NCBI GenBank assembly: GCA_032821775.1
Contig: JAVLRN010000005.1
Location: 3,782,001 to 3,846,000 of the forward strand
Origin: Sanguinoderma infundibulare
Taxonomy: Eukaryota; Basidiomycota; Agaricomycetes; Polyporales; Polyporaceae
Reading direction: 5' to 3'
Length of the DNA: 64,000 bases
Shown: positions 19,774 to 33,087 of the stretch, in pieces
Position numbering within the stretch: position 1 is the first letter of the stretch
How the letters are laid out: every line of letters begins with the position of its first letter
The notes under the pieces: generated by a model
What the model was told of the DNA's origin: nothing
The model's database searches: none
Seen by the model: only the letters and a program-made list of their open reading frames with translations
Position numbers and translations under genes: made by a program

Positions 19774-20420
19774 ATGAACGAACCGACAAGCCTCGTACCT
19801 GCTGCATTCCTCAACACGAAAGTCTTGGAGATGGTCAGCACTGAAGTGAACTGTGGTGTCATCGGTGCGTGGCGCAGTGTGGCGTGCTGTACGTGTGCTT
19901 ACACTGCGACTGCCAGAATATTTTGTCGACGTGCTCATCGCTGCGGTCGCGCGCGTCATAATCGCGTGGCGGTATACGGCAGCGTTCCAGCTGAAGACCC
20001 TCGTCCTCATGCGCTGCGTCACCGACTACATCACCCGCGGCCTTCTCGACGCGCACACCATTCTAATGGCTATCGTCTATCTCTCGGATATGCGACTGGA
20101 TACTTAGGACACGGGGGATTTTGTCTGCGAACGGCTCGCGATGGGAGCGCTCATGCTCGCCCATAAGGTGCGTCGCGCTTGCCACCTCCCGGCATCCACG
20201 GCCTTGACTTAATTATAGCGTCCGGGCGTGTGCAGAGCATCAACGAACCTTCGTACCCGGCGGACGTGTGGGTCCAGCTCTCGCAGATCGCGTTCGGCCA
20301 GCACCTGACGAAAAAGGATCCAAGGCGCGCAAGGGACACGGGCGTGCAATTTTCGACCGGCAAAAGGTTGGATGTCCGTCGACGCGAGGGACATGCAGTA
20401 CCTTCGCCGTCACCTCTGTC
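19774..20420 (+). pseudogene. PCL-type cyclin, copy 2
   Basis: Same exon structure, in-frame TAG and downstream frameshift as copy 1. Confidence 0.65.
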
Positions 20421-20429
20421 GTTGCTGAT

Positions 20430-21193
20430 TCCACCCCTACCCCCGCCGTCCTGCACGCGAAGACCGCCGCGCGCAACGTCCCGTTTCCCGCACGGGCTGC
20501 GACAGCAAACGACACCGCCGCGGACGACACGCCCCGTGCGCGCATCTCGCTCGTCACACCGAAGCCGAACGCACACGGCGTCCCGCAGGATAAGCCGTCC
20601 GCGCCACAGGAACCCTCAACACGCCCAATGGTCCGCGCGGACGGCGCCCGTGCGGTTTCGGCACCGCGTTTCGACTCTGCGAAGACGGCGCGGAAGAAGT
20701 CTGGTGAGCCTCTCGATCTGTCTGTCGTGACTGGCATGCCGTCGACACAGAGCGAGGCGAGCATGCAGATGAAGTCGGTCCACTTCTACGCCCGCTTGGA
20801 GCACGTCAAGCTCTTCGTGGCCGAACAGAAGCCCCTGACCATCTCTCGCGAGGGCTCCCCGACAGACACGAGCGGCAGGGAAAGCGACTTGCCCAGTCTC
20901 ATCTTTGGCCCGAAGAACGTTGCGGAGCAAGAGAAGATGCTCACCATGACCGTCACCAATATGCCCGCCGCGCCACGTGCGGACGCCGACGTCGCCCTCG
21001 AGGGGCTTGCTCTTTCCAAAGACGGTCTTTCCCCAACGGCCGCGTGCGCGTGCGCAACATCGCCTTCGAAAAGTGGCTCGCCGGCCGCCTCACGGTCGAC
21101 TACTGGCAGACGACGAGCGATGTCAGGGCAAAGTATCTCGACTCGATACCTGGCGGCGTCTTCGATCGGTTCACGTTCACCATCCGCCCGTAG
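20430..21193 (+). pseudogene. PP1 glycogen-targeting subunit, copy 2
   Basis: Same RVxF-like motif, one-base frame break and truncated CBM21 as copy 1. Confidence 0.68.
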
Positions 21194-21606
21194 CCCTCGT
21201 TTTCGCCTTCCCCTTTGCCTTCACCTGTGCCTTTGCCTTTGCCTGCACCTTCGCCTTCACCTCTGTCTTCGCCTTCTTCGTGACCGGTTTTCTCCCAGCG
21301 GGCTTCTTCGGAGTTTTCGCCACCTTCGCCCGCGGCGGTGGCAGCAAGCCGTGAGGACTTGCTCCTCGTCCATGCTGCGGCCCAGGCTGCCGCTCATCCT
21401 CCGCTACGGCGGCGATGGCCGGCGGGGCCACCAACGGCGAGGCCGGAGTAAGTGTCGTTTGCGGGTCGGGACTGACTTGTGTACAGTGGAGTATTTGATA
21501 CCGATGGACTTGTCGAGCGGATGAGTTGACGGCTCCCATACGGTTGTGTGCGCGGTAGTCCTAGAAACTTGCCCTGTGTTAGTACCCCTATGAGCTTCCC
21601 TGTATG

Positions 21607-21914
21607 TAGTTCGCCTTTGCGTGTGCGTAGTTCGCCTTTGCGTGTACGTAGTTCGCCTTACCCTGTACCTAATTCGCCTTCCTGTACATAGTGAGGTACC
21701 TAGTTCGCAGTCCGGTGCTCCTACTGAGCTTCCCGTGTACCTAGTTCGCCTTACCCTGTACCTAGTCCGCCTTCCCCTGTACCTAATTCGCCTTCCTGTA
21801 CATAGTGAGGTACCTAGTCCGCCTTCCTGTGCTCCTACTGAGCTTCCCGTGTACCTAGTTCGCCTTACCCTGTACCTAGTCCGCCTTCCCCTGTACTCAG
21901 TCCGCCTTCCTGTG
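21607..21914. repeat. Minisatellite, copy 2
   Basis: Same length and same 114-base internal spacing as at 3548-3855, so the minisatellite has not changed in repeat number between units. Confidence 0.85.
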
Positions 21915-22413
21915 CAGTGACAGAGTCAAGGGCTTGTCGCGGTCACTTTCTGTGTGCCAAGCGACGCGAGATCGCGATCTGCCCGGACACGACATGTCAC
22001 GGCACGCGCGCGTGTGACACGCCCCGATCGAGCCCCGCGCGCGGCAAAGCTCAGACTCGAAGCTAACGTCGACCATGGCACGACCAGCCCACCGCCGCCC
22101 TCGCCGTCTCCACCACTTCCAACCCGATCGCCAACCCCATGCGCACACAGTCGCACACTCGAGCTTGGGCCCTCGTCTCGTCCTGCCGCTCGTCCTCGTT
22201 GGTCTCTGAGTTGCTGTCCCTCGCACCGAATCATGCCTTGGTAACTCGCTCAAGACGACCATCGTGAGTTCCAAGTCCCCAGCTTCTGAATCCCTCTCCC
22301 CATCGCTTTCCCACAAGCGCTCGTTACTGCCAGCGAGCAAGCTACCGCGGTTACAAAGCATGCTCATTGTGTTCCCTGTCCCTCCAGCGACCGCACCATA
22401 CAACGCCATTATA

Positions 22414-24546
22414 ATGCGTACGTGCAGGGCACGCCCCGACGACCAGGCTCCTTCCAGCTCGCGCCCTTCTGTTCTCCCAACTTCTTCTACCCATTCATCC
22501 TTTCAACCGTGGCGAACTCCGCCACACCTATGCAACATCGCGAAGCTCTCCCGGCCTGGTCCCTCTTACCTCGACACTCCAGCCCAACTGGATTTACGCG
22601 CCAAATCCACCCCGCCTTGCGATCAACATCGTCCACCCCACCCGGTCTATCCATCGCCCCCGTTGACCGACGGCGGTCTTGCATCGACAGTTCCCCTTCC
22701 TGACGTCTCTGGAGAATACCCACACAAGCAAGAGTGCTCGCATTTTCGAGAACAAGTCGTCCATGAGAACATGTCACACGATGGCGCCCGACACATGGCG
22801 CCGTTATCCCCGCCGCCCACCGTACTTGTCCGTACATCGGAGCTGCCGGATGCAGGTCAGGTTCACGATCAAGAGCATGGGGTGGAGAGCTGGAGGTATA
22901 GAGAAGATCTGCAGGACGGGAGTCCAGGCGCGCCACTGTTCCCGCCGGTACGTGATGATTCTGGATACGAAGAGTTTGGGTCGCAGGGAGGATGCGAGGA
23001 TGACCGCAAGCTCGCCGGCTCTCAAGGTGGCTACACCTTGATCGAGCCGACCTCGGTATGGGTTCCTCATTCGCCGTTGAATATGGACGAGGGTCTGTCG
23101 ATGGAGATGCCGTCCTTGGATGGCTTCCTGCCTGGCCTTCATGGTGGCGGTCGAAGTAGCGGGCATTCCGACGCTCTCATCTCTCCGATTAGCCCCACGG
23201 ATTCGGTTTCCGGCTCTGCTATGGACTGGACGTACAGCCCCAGCCATACGTTGGTCGACGTACTTTCCCCTCCGTCCTCTCCGAAGCCTATCGGGCTTTC
23301 TCTTGAGCTGCCCGGACTCGACTCGTCGCTTGGCTTTCCTCTCCATCATGCGCTACCCGTACAACAGCCCTCTCCACTGTCGCCTGTCGAGATTCCTTTC
23401 GGCCAACGCGTTCCCCATTGGTTCCACGGCCAACCGTCCTTTGGTGAGCCATCGGCCTCGAACCCGTCCGCACCTCTTCCGGAGGACCACGATCCTTTCT
23501 TCCCCTTCTCCCACTCGTCCCTCCTGCGTCCCCAGTCTGCGGATCTCGACTCTGAATACTCCGACACTGTGATGCCTTCCGAGGACGGTGACATTGCAGA
23601 GTTGCCACCACCATCTCCTCGCAGACGACCTCTCAACGACCTTCACGACCCCACACTCCCCCATGGGGACGTATGCCTTACGCCCGTGCCGCGATCTCCC
23701 CATATGAACATTCTTGACATGGACGATACGGCAGAGCCTCCGGCTTCTCCGCACTCCCCACATACCCTTCTCCCCGAGTTCGACGACGAGGATCATTCCA
23801 TGTTTCCGGAACCCCCTATGGAGACGATCTCGCCCTCGCTTCTTGGCGGTGCGCCGGAGCCTCAGGCCGGTCTCGGTTTGTTCCTGCAGTCGGATCCGCC
23901 ACTTGCGCGCTCCCCATCGCCCGACGAGGATGACTTTGGGTTCCTTGACATCCAAATGGATCCGGAATCGGCCAACGTCGAGGTCGACGAATTCCTCGCC
24001 CTCCGCACTCTTCGCAAGAACGCTCTGGCCGAGGAACGTGCGGCACGCATGGCCGAGGCTGAGCTGGGCGAGCGGATTACCGCGGTCGCGAGCTCACTGC
24101 TGCCTCCAGCGCACTCCGACCCGGATGCGATGGACACGGACCCAGTCGTACTCGATGCTACCGAGAAGCGCCTTCGCAAGCGCGAGCTGCACTCCCTCAT
24201 GGACATGCGCGCTGAGGCGCATCGTACGCGCAAGCTGCAGAAACAACGGTCCAAGGAGATCGGGGCCCTGCTCGACTTCAAGATGCACGCCCCGATGTCG
24301 CCTATGGAGGGTCTGCCGCCGCTCGTTGGTGGAGGCAAGGGGTGGACGAAGACGATCGCGCACCTCGTCGCGCACATGGTGCTGCGACGCCGCGATCGGA
24401 GTCGCCCGCTGGAGAACAAGGCCCCTACACCCGTGTCTCCCGTGCCGAGACCGACGACGGGCCTGCGCCGCTGTGTCTCTGCCGAAGATGTCCTGCTGAT
24501 GTCCTCGGGTTCGGAAGAGGACGAAGACGATGACATGGAGCTGTGA
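22414..24546 (+). CDS. Large Ser/Pro-rich protein, copy 2
   Basis: Intact. Differs from copy 1 by one visible residue: Tyr to Asp at residue 707 of 710 (TAT to GAT at 24529), which makes the acidic C-terminal tail slightly more acidic. Confidence 0.75.
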   Translation: MRTCRARPDDQAPSSSRPSVLPTSSTHSSFQPWRTPPHLCNIAKLSRPGPSYLDTPAQLDLRAKSTPPCDQHRPPHPVYPSPPLTDGGLASTVPLPDVSGEYPHKQECSHFREQVVHENMSHDGARHMAPLSPPPTVLVRTSELPDAGQVHDQEHGVESWRYREDLQDGSPGAPLFPPVRDDSGYEEFGSQGGCEDDRKLAGSQGGYTLIEPTSVWVPHSPLNMDEGLSMEMPSLDGFLPGLHGGGRSSGHSDALISPISPTDSVSGSAMDWTYSPSHTLVDVLSPPSSPKPIGLSLELPGLDSSLGFPLHHALPVQQPSPLSPVEIPFGQRVPHWFHGQPSFGEPSASNPSAPLPEDHDPFFPFSHSSLLRPQSADLDSEYSDTVMPSEDGDIAELPPPSPRRRPLNDLHDPTLPHGDVCLTPVPRSPHMNILDMDDTAEPPASPHSPHTLLPEFDDEDHSMFPEPPMETISPSLLGGAPEPQAGLGLFLQSDPPLARSPSPDEDDFGFLDIQMDPESANVEVDEFLALRTLRKNALAEERAARMAEAELGERITAVASSLLPPAHSDPDAMDTDPVVLDATEKRLRKRELHSLMDMRAEAHRTRKLQKQRSKEIGALLDFKMHAPMSPMEGLPPLVGGGKGWTKTIAHLVAHMVLRRRDRSRPLENKAPTPVSPVPRPTTGLRRCVSAEDVLLMSSGSEEDEDDDMEL

Positions 24547-25460
24547 CTTGCCGTTCCTCTGAGCAAAATGGTGCGCCGCGCCTATCACTATCTACTTTAG
24601 TTTTCCTGTCGCTGACCTAATCTCGTACCTCGTCTTCCCTCTCCGCGCCCATACCCACGTCGCGCACTGTATCCATAGGCTGGAAGACAACAGTGTACTA
24701 TACTAAGTCCCCCATGCGATCCCACCCCCTTGTGTAGCTATTACGTGTTGTCATAGTCCGTCGATTTCCGCAGCGCATACCCTTGCTTTCATCTATTCCC
24801 TTCTCCGCGTCCGTATGTTTTCGCACTGTAAGTAAATGCAATGTGGACTTCTGCCCGCCCGTGGGCCCGTGGCCTCGGTTTTGTTTACCTGATCTTCATT
24901 GCGTGTTCAGATGATAGTGGTGCTTGATTGCTGTGGACGTGTGCGTGAACCTGGATCGTTCTAAACGTGGGCCTGTAGCGCACCGATCGCTTCACTGTCA
25001 GGAACGCGGCGAGACCTTGCGACGCCGCAGTTCGTCGAGAGATGCGGCTTGGCGGGACGAGCGCGGCAGTTGTTCCTCGCACAAAGGACGCGACTGTAAG
25101 TTACGACCTCGCCGCGTGCAACGTTAAACACGGCGATTTGGGCGCGCTCGAGTGGAATCCCCGGGACTCGGAGTGGTGGCCCCAGGTGTCTGTTGAGAAG
25201 ACAGCCTATCCGAGGAATATGACACCCAATCAGGAGCGTGCCTCGGTGCAAAGTTCAAAAGCAGGTATACATATTATTTGGACCCATGTACAGCAGAGTC
25301 GCGGGGCGACTCGCGAGTAAGGAGGAGCACGTTATTAAGTTTACAGTGACCTCGAGACCTATAATTACCACTCTGCAGTTGTGCACGACTCTTCTCAAGA
25401 CATCTCAGCTCTCTGACTGACTCCACGCCAATCCCTTCAGAAGACCTGACTCCTGAGGCG

Positions 25461-27067
25461 TCAAGCTTCGACCGCCTCGCCCACAGTCGTGCCCGCAGCA
25501 CCGTGGAGCCGGTCCACAGGCCCCGGTCCGCCACCGCCTGTCTGTGCTGACTGCGAGAGCGTCTGCTGGTCCGGCGCGGCATGCGGCTGCAGCTCCTCCT
25601 GGCGCACCCCACGCTTGTCCAGCGCGTACGCCCTGCATGCCTCGCGGCTGTGCACCAGCCGCGGGTCCTCGCGGTCCCACGCGTGGATGGTGAACCCGGG
25701 AAAGTTGTACTCAAGCAGCTCCTTGAGGTCGGGCAGCATGAGCGGGTCCGGGCTGTACGTGCCGCTGTTGTTGTCGATCACGAGCTCCCACTGGACGCGC
25801 TCGTCCGGGATGTCGTCCGTCAAGTTCTCCCAGCCGCCGGCGGGGCGCGGGTGGAACTCGCCCGAGTAGCGCACGGCGGGGGCGCAGTTGGCGTGGAGCG
25901 CGTGCTTGGAGGCAAAGTCAACGAAGAAGGCGGCGCCGGTCTAGGAGAACCGGAACGAGTCGTCGTCGACGGCGATGACGGAAGTGTACACTGCGGGCTT
26001 GACGCGGTGTGCGAACGGCGACGGCGACGGCGCGCTCGTACTCGCTCTCGCTCTCGCGCTCGCGCTGGAAGCGGTCGCGCGTGGACTCATCGCTGACGCC
26101 AGGGTGGGGAGCAGGCGGCTCGAGTGCCCAGGAGTGCCGGATGGAACGGAGCCGCTGTCTGTCCCGATGCCGACGCTGCCGTGCAGGAGCAGGCGGAAGA
26201 CGTCCTCTGGGCCGTCGATGACCCCGAACGCGTTCGCGGTCGAGCGCGCGTAGAGCATGCGGTGGCCGGCCTGGATAGTGGAACGCAACGCGATGGAGGT
26301 AGGGCCCTGGAAGATGGCCTGGGCGGCCTTGTAGTTCGTGTTCCAGTTCTGCACCGTGTCGCCGAAGAACATGCGGACGCCCTTGATGTACATCTTCCAT
26401 GTCGAATACAGGCGAGCGTCGTTGAGGTTCGTGAGCAGACCGACGGTCGGAGAGAAGTGGCGGGAGAAGCGGATGGGGCCGTCGAAGACGTACTGCCTGC
26501 GTTCCGCCTTATGATCCGTCGACGGCGTGGATTCGATCTAATTGGGAGTCAGTCAGTACCATCGTCCTACGTCGCGTGAGGATGCGGCCTACGTTCAGCC
26601 AAAATGTGCCCCGATTTTTTCGGATGGCGATGCTCTCGACGGTGCATTCCTTCGCGCCAGGAGCGATTGATAAAGAGAATTTTCCGATGTGATCGTCCGT
26701 GACGCTGCTGACCTCCACCGTGAGGATGGCGGCATTTGGGACGGGGGGAAAGCGTATTCGGCTTCACCGTCGATCTGCAAACAACACGCGACGGTAAGTG
26801 ATCGAGATTGGAGCCAGATCAACGGTGACCCTCGGCTACACCGCGTATTCCAAGAGAATCGCTCAGTGCAGAGGCACAATGGGCACCTTCCATGAAACGT
26901 GGAACGTACACAAATGATAGCTTGTCGCCCAATTTCGCGATGAAATAGGGGTCCGCGGAGCCCACAACGTCCATCTTTGGCAGCCCAGACGCGCCGATGA
27001 ACTTGATCGTGAGGTCGACAAAGTCGGCATGGCTTTCCGTCGTCATTGAGGCCGTTTTTTGGTCCAT
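25461..27067 (-). pseudogene. C2-domain protein, copy 2
   Basis: Carries the same frame break in the C2 domain and the same in-frame TAG (25941-25943) as copy 1. Confidence 0.65.
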
Positions 27068-27396
27068 CTTGGCGAGGGATGCGATATTGTGGAGGGTATC
27101 GACGAGTCGAGATATCCGTATCGGGTTTCTACGCCCCCCTGGCATTCACGACGTGGGATGTTGTCTCTGTGCGTCTGTCGATGACTCTGCCGTCAGGTGG
27201 GAAGACTCACAATAGACTGAGACAGCCGATTTATGAGCTTGTGTATGGGTCAAACGAGAGAGAGGTGCCAGCTTCCTTCTGACTGTGGCGCGGCCGGGAT
27301 CAGGCACAGCCTCCCGCTTACGGCCAAGCCTTTGGCCAGACGCACTGATAGGCACCGGGAGGTCGTGTCTCCATTCTACGGTGTGTAGGCGAGGCA

Positions 27397-27479
27397 CGGG
27401 AGAAGCGGACGGGGCCGTCGAAGACGTACTGCCTGCGTTCCGCCTTCCGGTCAGTCGACGGCGTAGATTTGATCTGATC
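27397..27479 (-). pseudogene. C2-gene exon piece, copy 2
   Basis: Same stray duplicate as at 9338-9420. Confidence 0.6.
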
Positions 27480-27862
27480 CTCGATGGTGAGTCGGAGCTC
27501 TGTTCATCCTACAAGCCCGTATCGCGTACCGAGCATGACTCTCCTTTCCATACTAAAGCACGAGGTCGCGCGGCTCGACGTCGAGTGTGCCATTGCAATA
27601 GAGCAAGCGCTCCTTCACGATGGAACGGAGGCGTCGGAAGGGGCTTTGGTCAACGGTGGAGGACGTGGTTGGGAGAACCGTTAGAGAGATTCGATCACGT
27701 CGAAAAATGATCTAGATATACCGGTGCGGACAGGATGTGACACGAGGAACACAAGAACGGGAGGTCAGTACGTCATCAATGGATCGTCGTTACGAGGGTT
27801 TCTTCACTCACCACGCATAGACTAGACTGTGCTCATGCAACCCCCAACCCAATCTGGGGCAG

Positions 27863-28300
27863 TCATGATTCTTCTTCGTCGTCCGACGGTGGGTCGCGCG
27901 AGTCTTCCTCGCCCTCTAGGAAGACGCCGAGGGTCTCGGCCGGCCGCCAAAGCTCCGCGCGCACGAGCGCAAAGGCGAGGTCGTTCGCGCACTCCTCCTG
28001 GTCGTCCGCGAAGAGCCCATCCATGTACTGGTTCTCGGGGTTGTACTGGCGCCCAAGCGGGGACAGCTCCTAGCACGCGCGGTCGACGATGCAGTCGAGC
28101 GCGTGCTCAGCGTTGCTGCCATTGTCGAGGAATGTGGCAATGAGCTTCGCGGACGCGTCCTCGCCTGAGCCGTCGCGCAGCTCGGCGAGCTTGGCGGCGG
28201 CGGCGGAGGCAGAGGGGAAGTCTTTGCGGTCGTCGTCGGCGAGGTCCTGGGCAGCACTGCAGCACCATCTCGTAACCACTTGACGCGAGAGACTGGACAA
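27863..28300 (-). pseudogene. Hypothetical acidic protein, copy 2
   Basis: Same nonsense codon (28070-28072) as copy 1. Confidence 0.45.
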
Positions 28301-28372
28301 GCCTGCTGATGCTCACCGACGAGTGAGATTTCTCACCAGGCCGTACCTGAGGGCATGCGCGCGCGTCAGTCG

Positions 28373-29802
28373 CTAAATTAGCACAGATTGCCTCGTGATC
28401 ATCACGTACAGCCGGAGGGTCTCGCGGCAGACCGAGTCGAGGTAGGGAAGACCGCCGAGCTGACCGTAGCCGACCTCCCCGCCCGCCTGCGCCCCCACGA
28501 CCCCGGCCCGGAGCTTACTCCGGACGTCCGGGTTCAGTGCTAGGAGATGGAGCAGCCTCGCGGTCGCGTTCGAAGTTGTATCCATGCCGGCAAGGACGAA
28601 TGTTCTGAAATGCGAGCTCGCGGGCTTAGAGGAGGCGGTGGCACAAGACACGACAAGACGTACGAGACTTGAGCAGTGAGCTCGTCATCCGACAACTTCT
28701 CCGTCTCCGATGCAGTCGTGTTCGCCTGCACTGGTCCGGAATATCATGTTCAGTCGGGACAAATAAAACAGATCAGGACCGACTCACGGCGCAACATACG
28801 AAGGATGCTCATGATGTCCTTGCCCTGCCCGACCTGCTGCGCTGTCGACTGGTCCCCCTTCCGTAGAGCAGCGCGCTTCTCCGCGATGATCTCCAGAGAA
28901 CGCTTGTGCATAGTGCGGACGATGTTCTTCATGCGTTGCACGCGCCTGTCCGGAATCATATTTACTACGATCCCCACAAGCCAGGAAGGCAGTCGCGCTC
29001 CCAAGACCCAGACAAGCATCATGATGGTCCGGAAGATGGCCAACGCGCTCCACGCGGCACTGAAGGGACGTCAATCATGCAGTGTTAGGAGGTGAGAAAG
29101 CGGGAGGAGTGCGCACAAAAACGACTTGACGGCTTCCGCGAAGTCGTTGTCCACATCTTCTACCAGTGGGTCGAACAAGTAGCCGAGCGCTCCCTGACCC
29201 AGTAGTTCGAGCGCAGCCCGACCCATCCACTTGAGGACGTCCACTTCCTTAGTGCGTGCGCCGACATCTGTGATTAGGGCGTCGCGGAGCTGGTTTCACG
29301 ACCGTGTCTCAGTCAGCCGGACTCGGGCAAAGACTGAACCATGGGAGAGAGCGCATGCACACCTTGTAAGATGTCTCGTAGAACACGGGCGTGATCCCGC
29401 GGAGATAGGCGACTGAGAAGACCGGTTTGAGCATCTTGCGCTGCTTCCTGTGCCTTCTGTGACAAGCAGACCCGGGCCGAGGAGCGTGGTGCTGGTCATG
29501 ACATTGACGTTAGCGCTGCCGCTGCTCGACATGCCTATCGATGATGACGTACCGCGCTGGAACGTTGCTCTTGACCCATATATCCTGATCTTTGATCGTG
29601 ATGCTATACAACGCCTTCGGGTCATAAACATGCAACCATGTGCGCTGTAGAAGTGGTACCGGGGGAGACCGGTTAGACGGAAACTATTAATAGTCGAGTG
29701 GGTGGGTTTATTACGCACGCTAAATGGATTGGCCAGTTTGGACAGCGGACCGTACGTTTGCGCGAGATGCTTCTTCCAGCCGTGACTGTGTCTGTCGAAA
29801 AA
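28373..29802 (-). pseudogene. Cytochrome P450, copy 2
   Basis: Same exon set, C-helix frameshift and missing haem loop as copy 1. Confidence 0.8.
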
Positions 29803-31869
29803 CTGCTCAGTGTTTCCTGTTATTGCATTCGTCAGACGTACCCGCGCAAGATCGCGTCGCCCGACGGCGCGCTCTCGCTCTCTGACGCTCTGGAGGGTCC
29901 GATCTTGTGCCAGACTTCCGAGGGGGGTAGTCGTAAGAGGGCTCCGTGCACAGCTGGAAGCGTATTGTGAATGTTGTCGTGCGTTGCCTAGCAAGCGAAC
30001 CCGGGTGGCCACCCGCCGCATACATGTGTTCAAGCCGCTGCAGCGACCACACAGATACCTGGGACGATTGTAGGTCAGATAACTGATGGAACAGGACGGA
30101 AGGCCCGGAATCACATACCAAAATGGTACATCCCGTGCCCGCACGGTACCGGCGATCAGCGTGACCTCGAAACGCCACCACAAAGGTGCCGAGTCGACCA
30201 CCGCTTCACGGTGGACATCGCCGCGTCCTCCGGAGGCATGTGCGCGATTCCTGCAACATGAAAGTCACAACTATCCGTTAGTACGAACGCAAATAGCACA
30301 GAATACGATTTCGGAATAGACTTACAATGCAATGGGTTGCCCAGGGCTTCACAGATGGGTGTTGCGGGTATGGCGCAGCTGGGATGGAGAGAAAGGGAGG
30401 AACGGACGACTCGGACAGGAGCGCGGAGACGATGGCGGGCGGCCTGGCAAGCCCCTCTTGCGCGGCCTGCTTTTATGTTAGCTCTGGCGCCATAATCTCG
30501 CCTCACCTGCCGCTAACCCTTCCGACACAACCCGGTCTCCAGGAGCGACTTTCGCGCGAGCACCGTCTCCCACGAAGACGTATTTCAAGTCCTCTCCCGC
30601 TTCGTGTTCATCCGAATCGCCAAATTTGACCCTGCTCCCGTCTCACCCTTGGGTTTCACAAAGCCATCAGGGACGTTCGCGCCACGGTTTGTTTCCTCAC
30701 AGCGGCATTTTTGGCATGGGCTACAGCTTGCAGTTCGACGTGGAGGGGCACGTCGAAGAGGTCAGTCAGTTGCTACTTCCGCCAATTGGTTTCTGTTGTA
30801 TCGTGTCTGTAAGGTCCCTGGTAAAGTCGAAGGTCGGGTCACTAACCTCGTTCCCCGACGCGCAGCGCGGATGGAGACAACATTCTAGAACACTGCGACG
30901 GCCGCGGACAATTCGTGCCGTGTGCGCGTTGACACATGCGTCCGTCCCTGGGGGTCCATTCTCAAACTAAATTGGAACTCACCTTCCGTGCCGCCCAATA
31001 TCGCTTGTGCGACAAATTTCTGACGGGAGTGCACAACTACGGCCATTCTGGACATTGCCTGGACTTGTCAGGGCCGCTGTTTTGCTGCACGCAGCCAAGA
31101 AGTCATAAGATTCGCTTCGGGGGCCGTCCACGACATAGCCCTGGAAACATTGATGAGAGGTCTGGAAATGCGCAACCGCCAGCAGCCGCGTCCGGAGTGG
31201 GCGCCGTGGACGTCGTCAGACAGCCTATTCGTGACCTGGATTGGTATCAGTCCTGTCCAACGCTGCGATCAAAATCGAACCATGTACGCACCCCACGAAA
31301 TGAGCTGTGATCAGCGATTGGAATGGCGCGCCCTTTACACCACACTGTTGGGGAGGAACGGTGCGCTGATTGGGAGGACCCGGAGGAATATTGCGACCGG
31401 CTGGAGGCATGGGGACGCTTGCATTCCTGACACGCCGATGATCGTGAGCAGAACGAGCACTGCGGGGGACACACGGGGATTTCGAGCACAGGCGTCTCAA
31501 CACGCGCCAGCCAGACATCTAGATCTCGTACACAACGTAAGCATGGACGGTACGCATCAAACACAATTTCGCTTACCGTGGCGGAACTCCAGAGAACTTG
31601 GCGGGAGGAATTTGAGTTAAGCTACGCGGGTGTGTACTGTTGATCTCGCTTGTACCTGCTTGACAACGCCCTGGGGCGATCTACGATCAAGGCGTGAGCA
31701 TGATACTTGCCCGAACACCGAGATCCTTACTCGATGTACCGAGATCCAATCGTTTGGCTGGATGCCATGGACCGGGCGTTTCATTCGATGACTATGATGA
31801 CATTACGAACATTATTATGGCTAGACTCGCACAGAAGTACTCACCCGAGGAGCGGACGCGCACCTCGAA

Positions 31870-33047
31870 ACTCCGATCGCGGTGTCGCAACACCATGTGC
31901 GCGACGAGGTGGGCGATCGTCTTCGTCCACCCCTTGCCTCCGCCAACGAGCGGCGGCAGACCCTCCATACGCAACATCGGGGCATGCATCTTGAAGTCGA
32001 GCAAGGCCCCAATCTCCTTGGACCGCTGTTCCTGCAGCTTGCGCGTACGATGCGCCTCAGCGTGCATGTTCATGACGGAGTGAAGCTCGCGCTTGCGAAG
32101 GCGCTTCTCGGCAGCGTCGGTACGACAGGGTCCGTCTCCATTGCATCCGCGTCGGCAGATGGAGGGAGGAGCGCGCTCGCGACCGCGGTGATCCGCTCAC
32201 TCAGCTCGGCCTCGGCCATGCGTGCCGCACGTTCCTCGGCCAGAGCGTTCTTGCGAAGAGCGCGGAGGGTGAGGAATTCGTCGACCTCGACGTTGGCCGA
32301 TTCCGGATCCAGTTGGATGTCGAGAAAGCCCAAGTCGTCCAGTGACGGGGAGCGTGCGAGTGGTGGATCCGACTGCAGGAACAACTCGAAGCCGCCCTGA
32401 GGTTCCAGCACACCGCCAAGAAGCGAGGGTGAGATCGGGCGTTCCAGAAACATGGAATGATCCTCGTCTTCGCACTCGGGGAGAAGGGGATGTGGTGGGT
32501 GCAGAGATGCCGGAAGGTCTGCCATATCGTACATGTCAAGAATGTTCGAATGGGGGGATTGAAGCACAGGTGTAAGGCATACTTGTTTACGGAGGAGTGT
32601 GGGGTCGTGAAGATCGTTGAGAGGTCGTCTGCGAGGAGGTGGTGGTGGCAACTCTGCAATGTCACCGTCCTCGGAAGGCATCACAGTGTCGGAGTATTCA
32701 GAGTCGAGATCCGCAGACGGGGGACGCAGGAGGGACGAATGGGAGAAGGGGAAGAAAGGATCGTGGTCCTCCAGAAGAGGTGCGGACGGGTTCGAGGCAG
32801 GTGGCTCACCAAAGGACGGTTCCCCGTGGAACCAATGGGGCACACATTGGTCGAAAGGAATCTCGACAGGCGACAGTGGAGAGGGCTGTTGTACACGTAG
32901 CGCATGATGGAGAGGAAAGCCAAGCGACAAGATGAGTCCGGGCAGCTCAAGAGAAATCTCGATAGGCTTCGGAGAGGATGGAGGGAAAAGTATATCGACC
33001 AACGCATGGCTGGGGCTGTACGTCCAGTCCATAGCAGGGCCGGAAAC
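31870..33047 (-). pseudogene. Inverted partial copy of large gene, copy 2
   Basis: Same breakpoints and one-base deletion as copy 1. It keeps the wild-type C-terminal limit, so it does not cover the Tyr/Asp difference at 24529. Confidence 0.85.
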
Positions 33048-33087
33048 TTCAGCCACAAGAAACCCGACGTTGAACGTAGTGTGGGGG

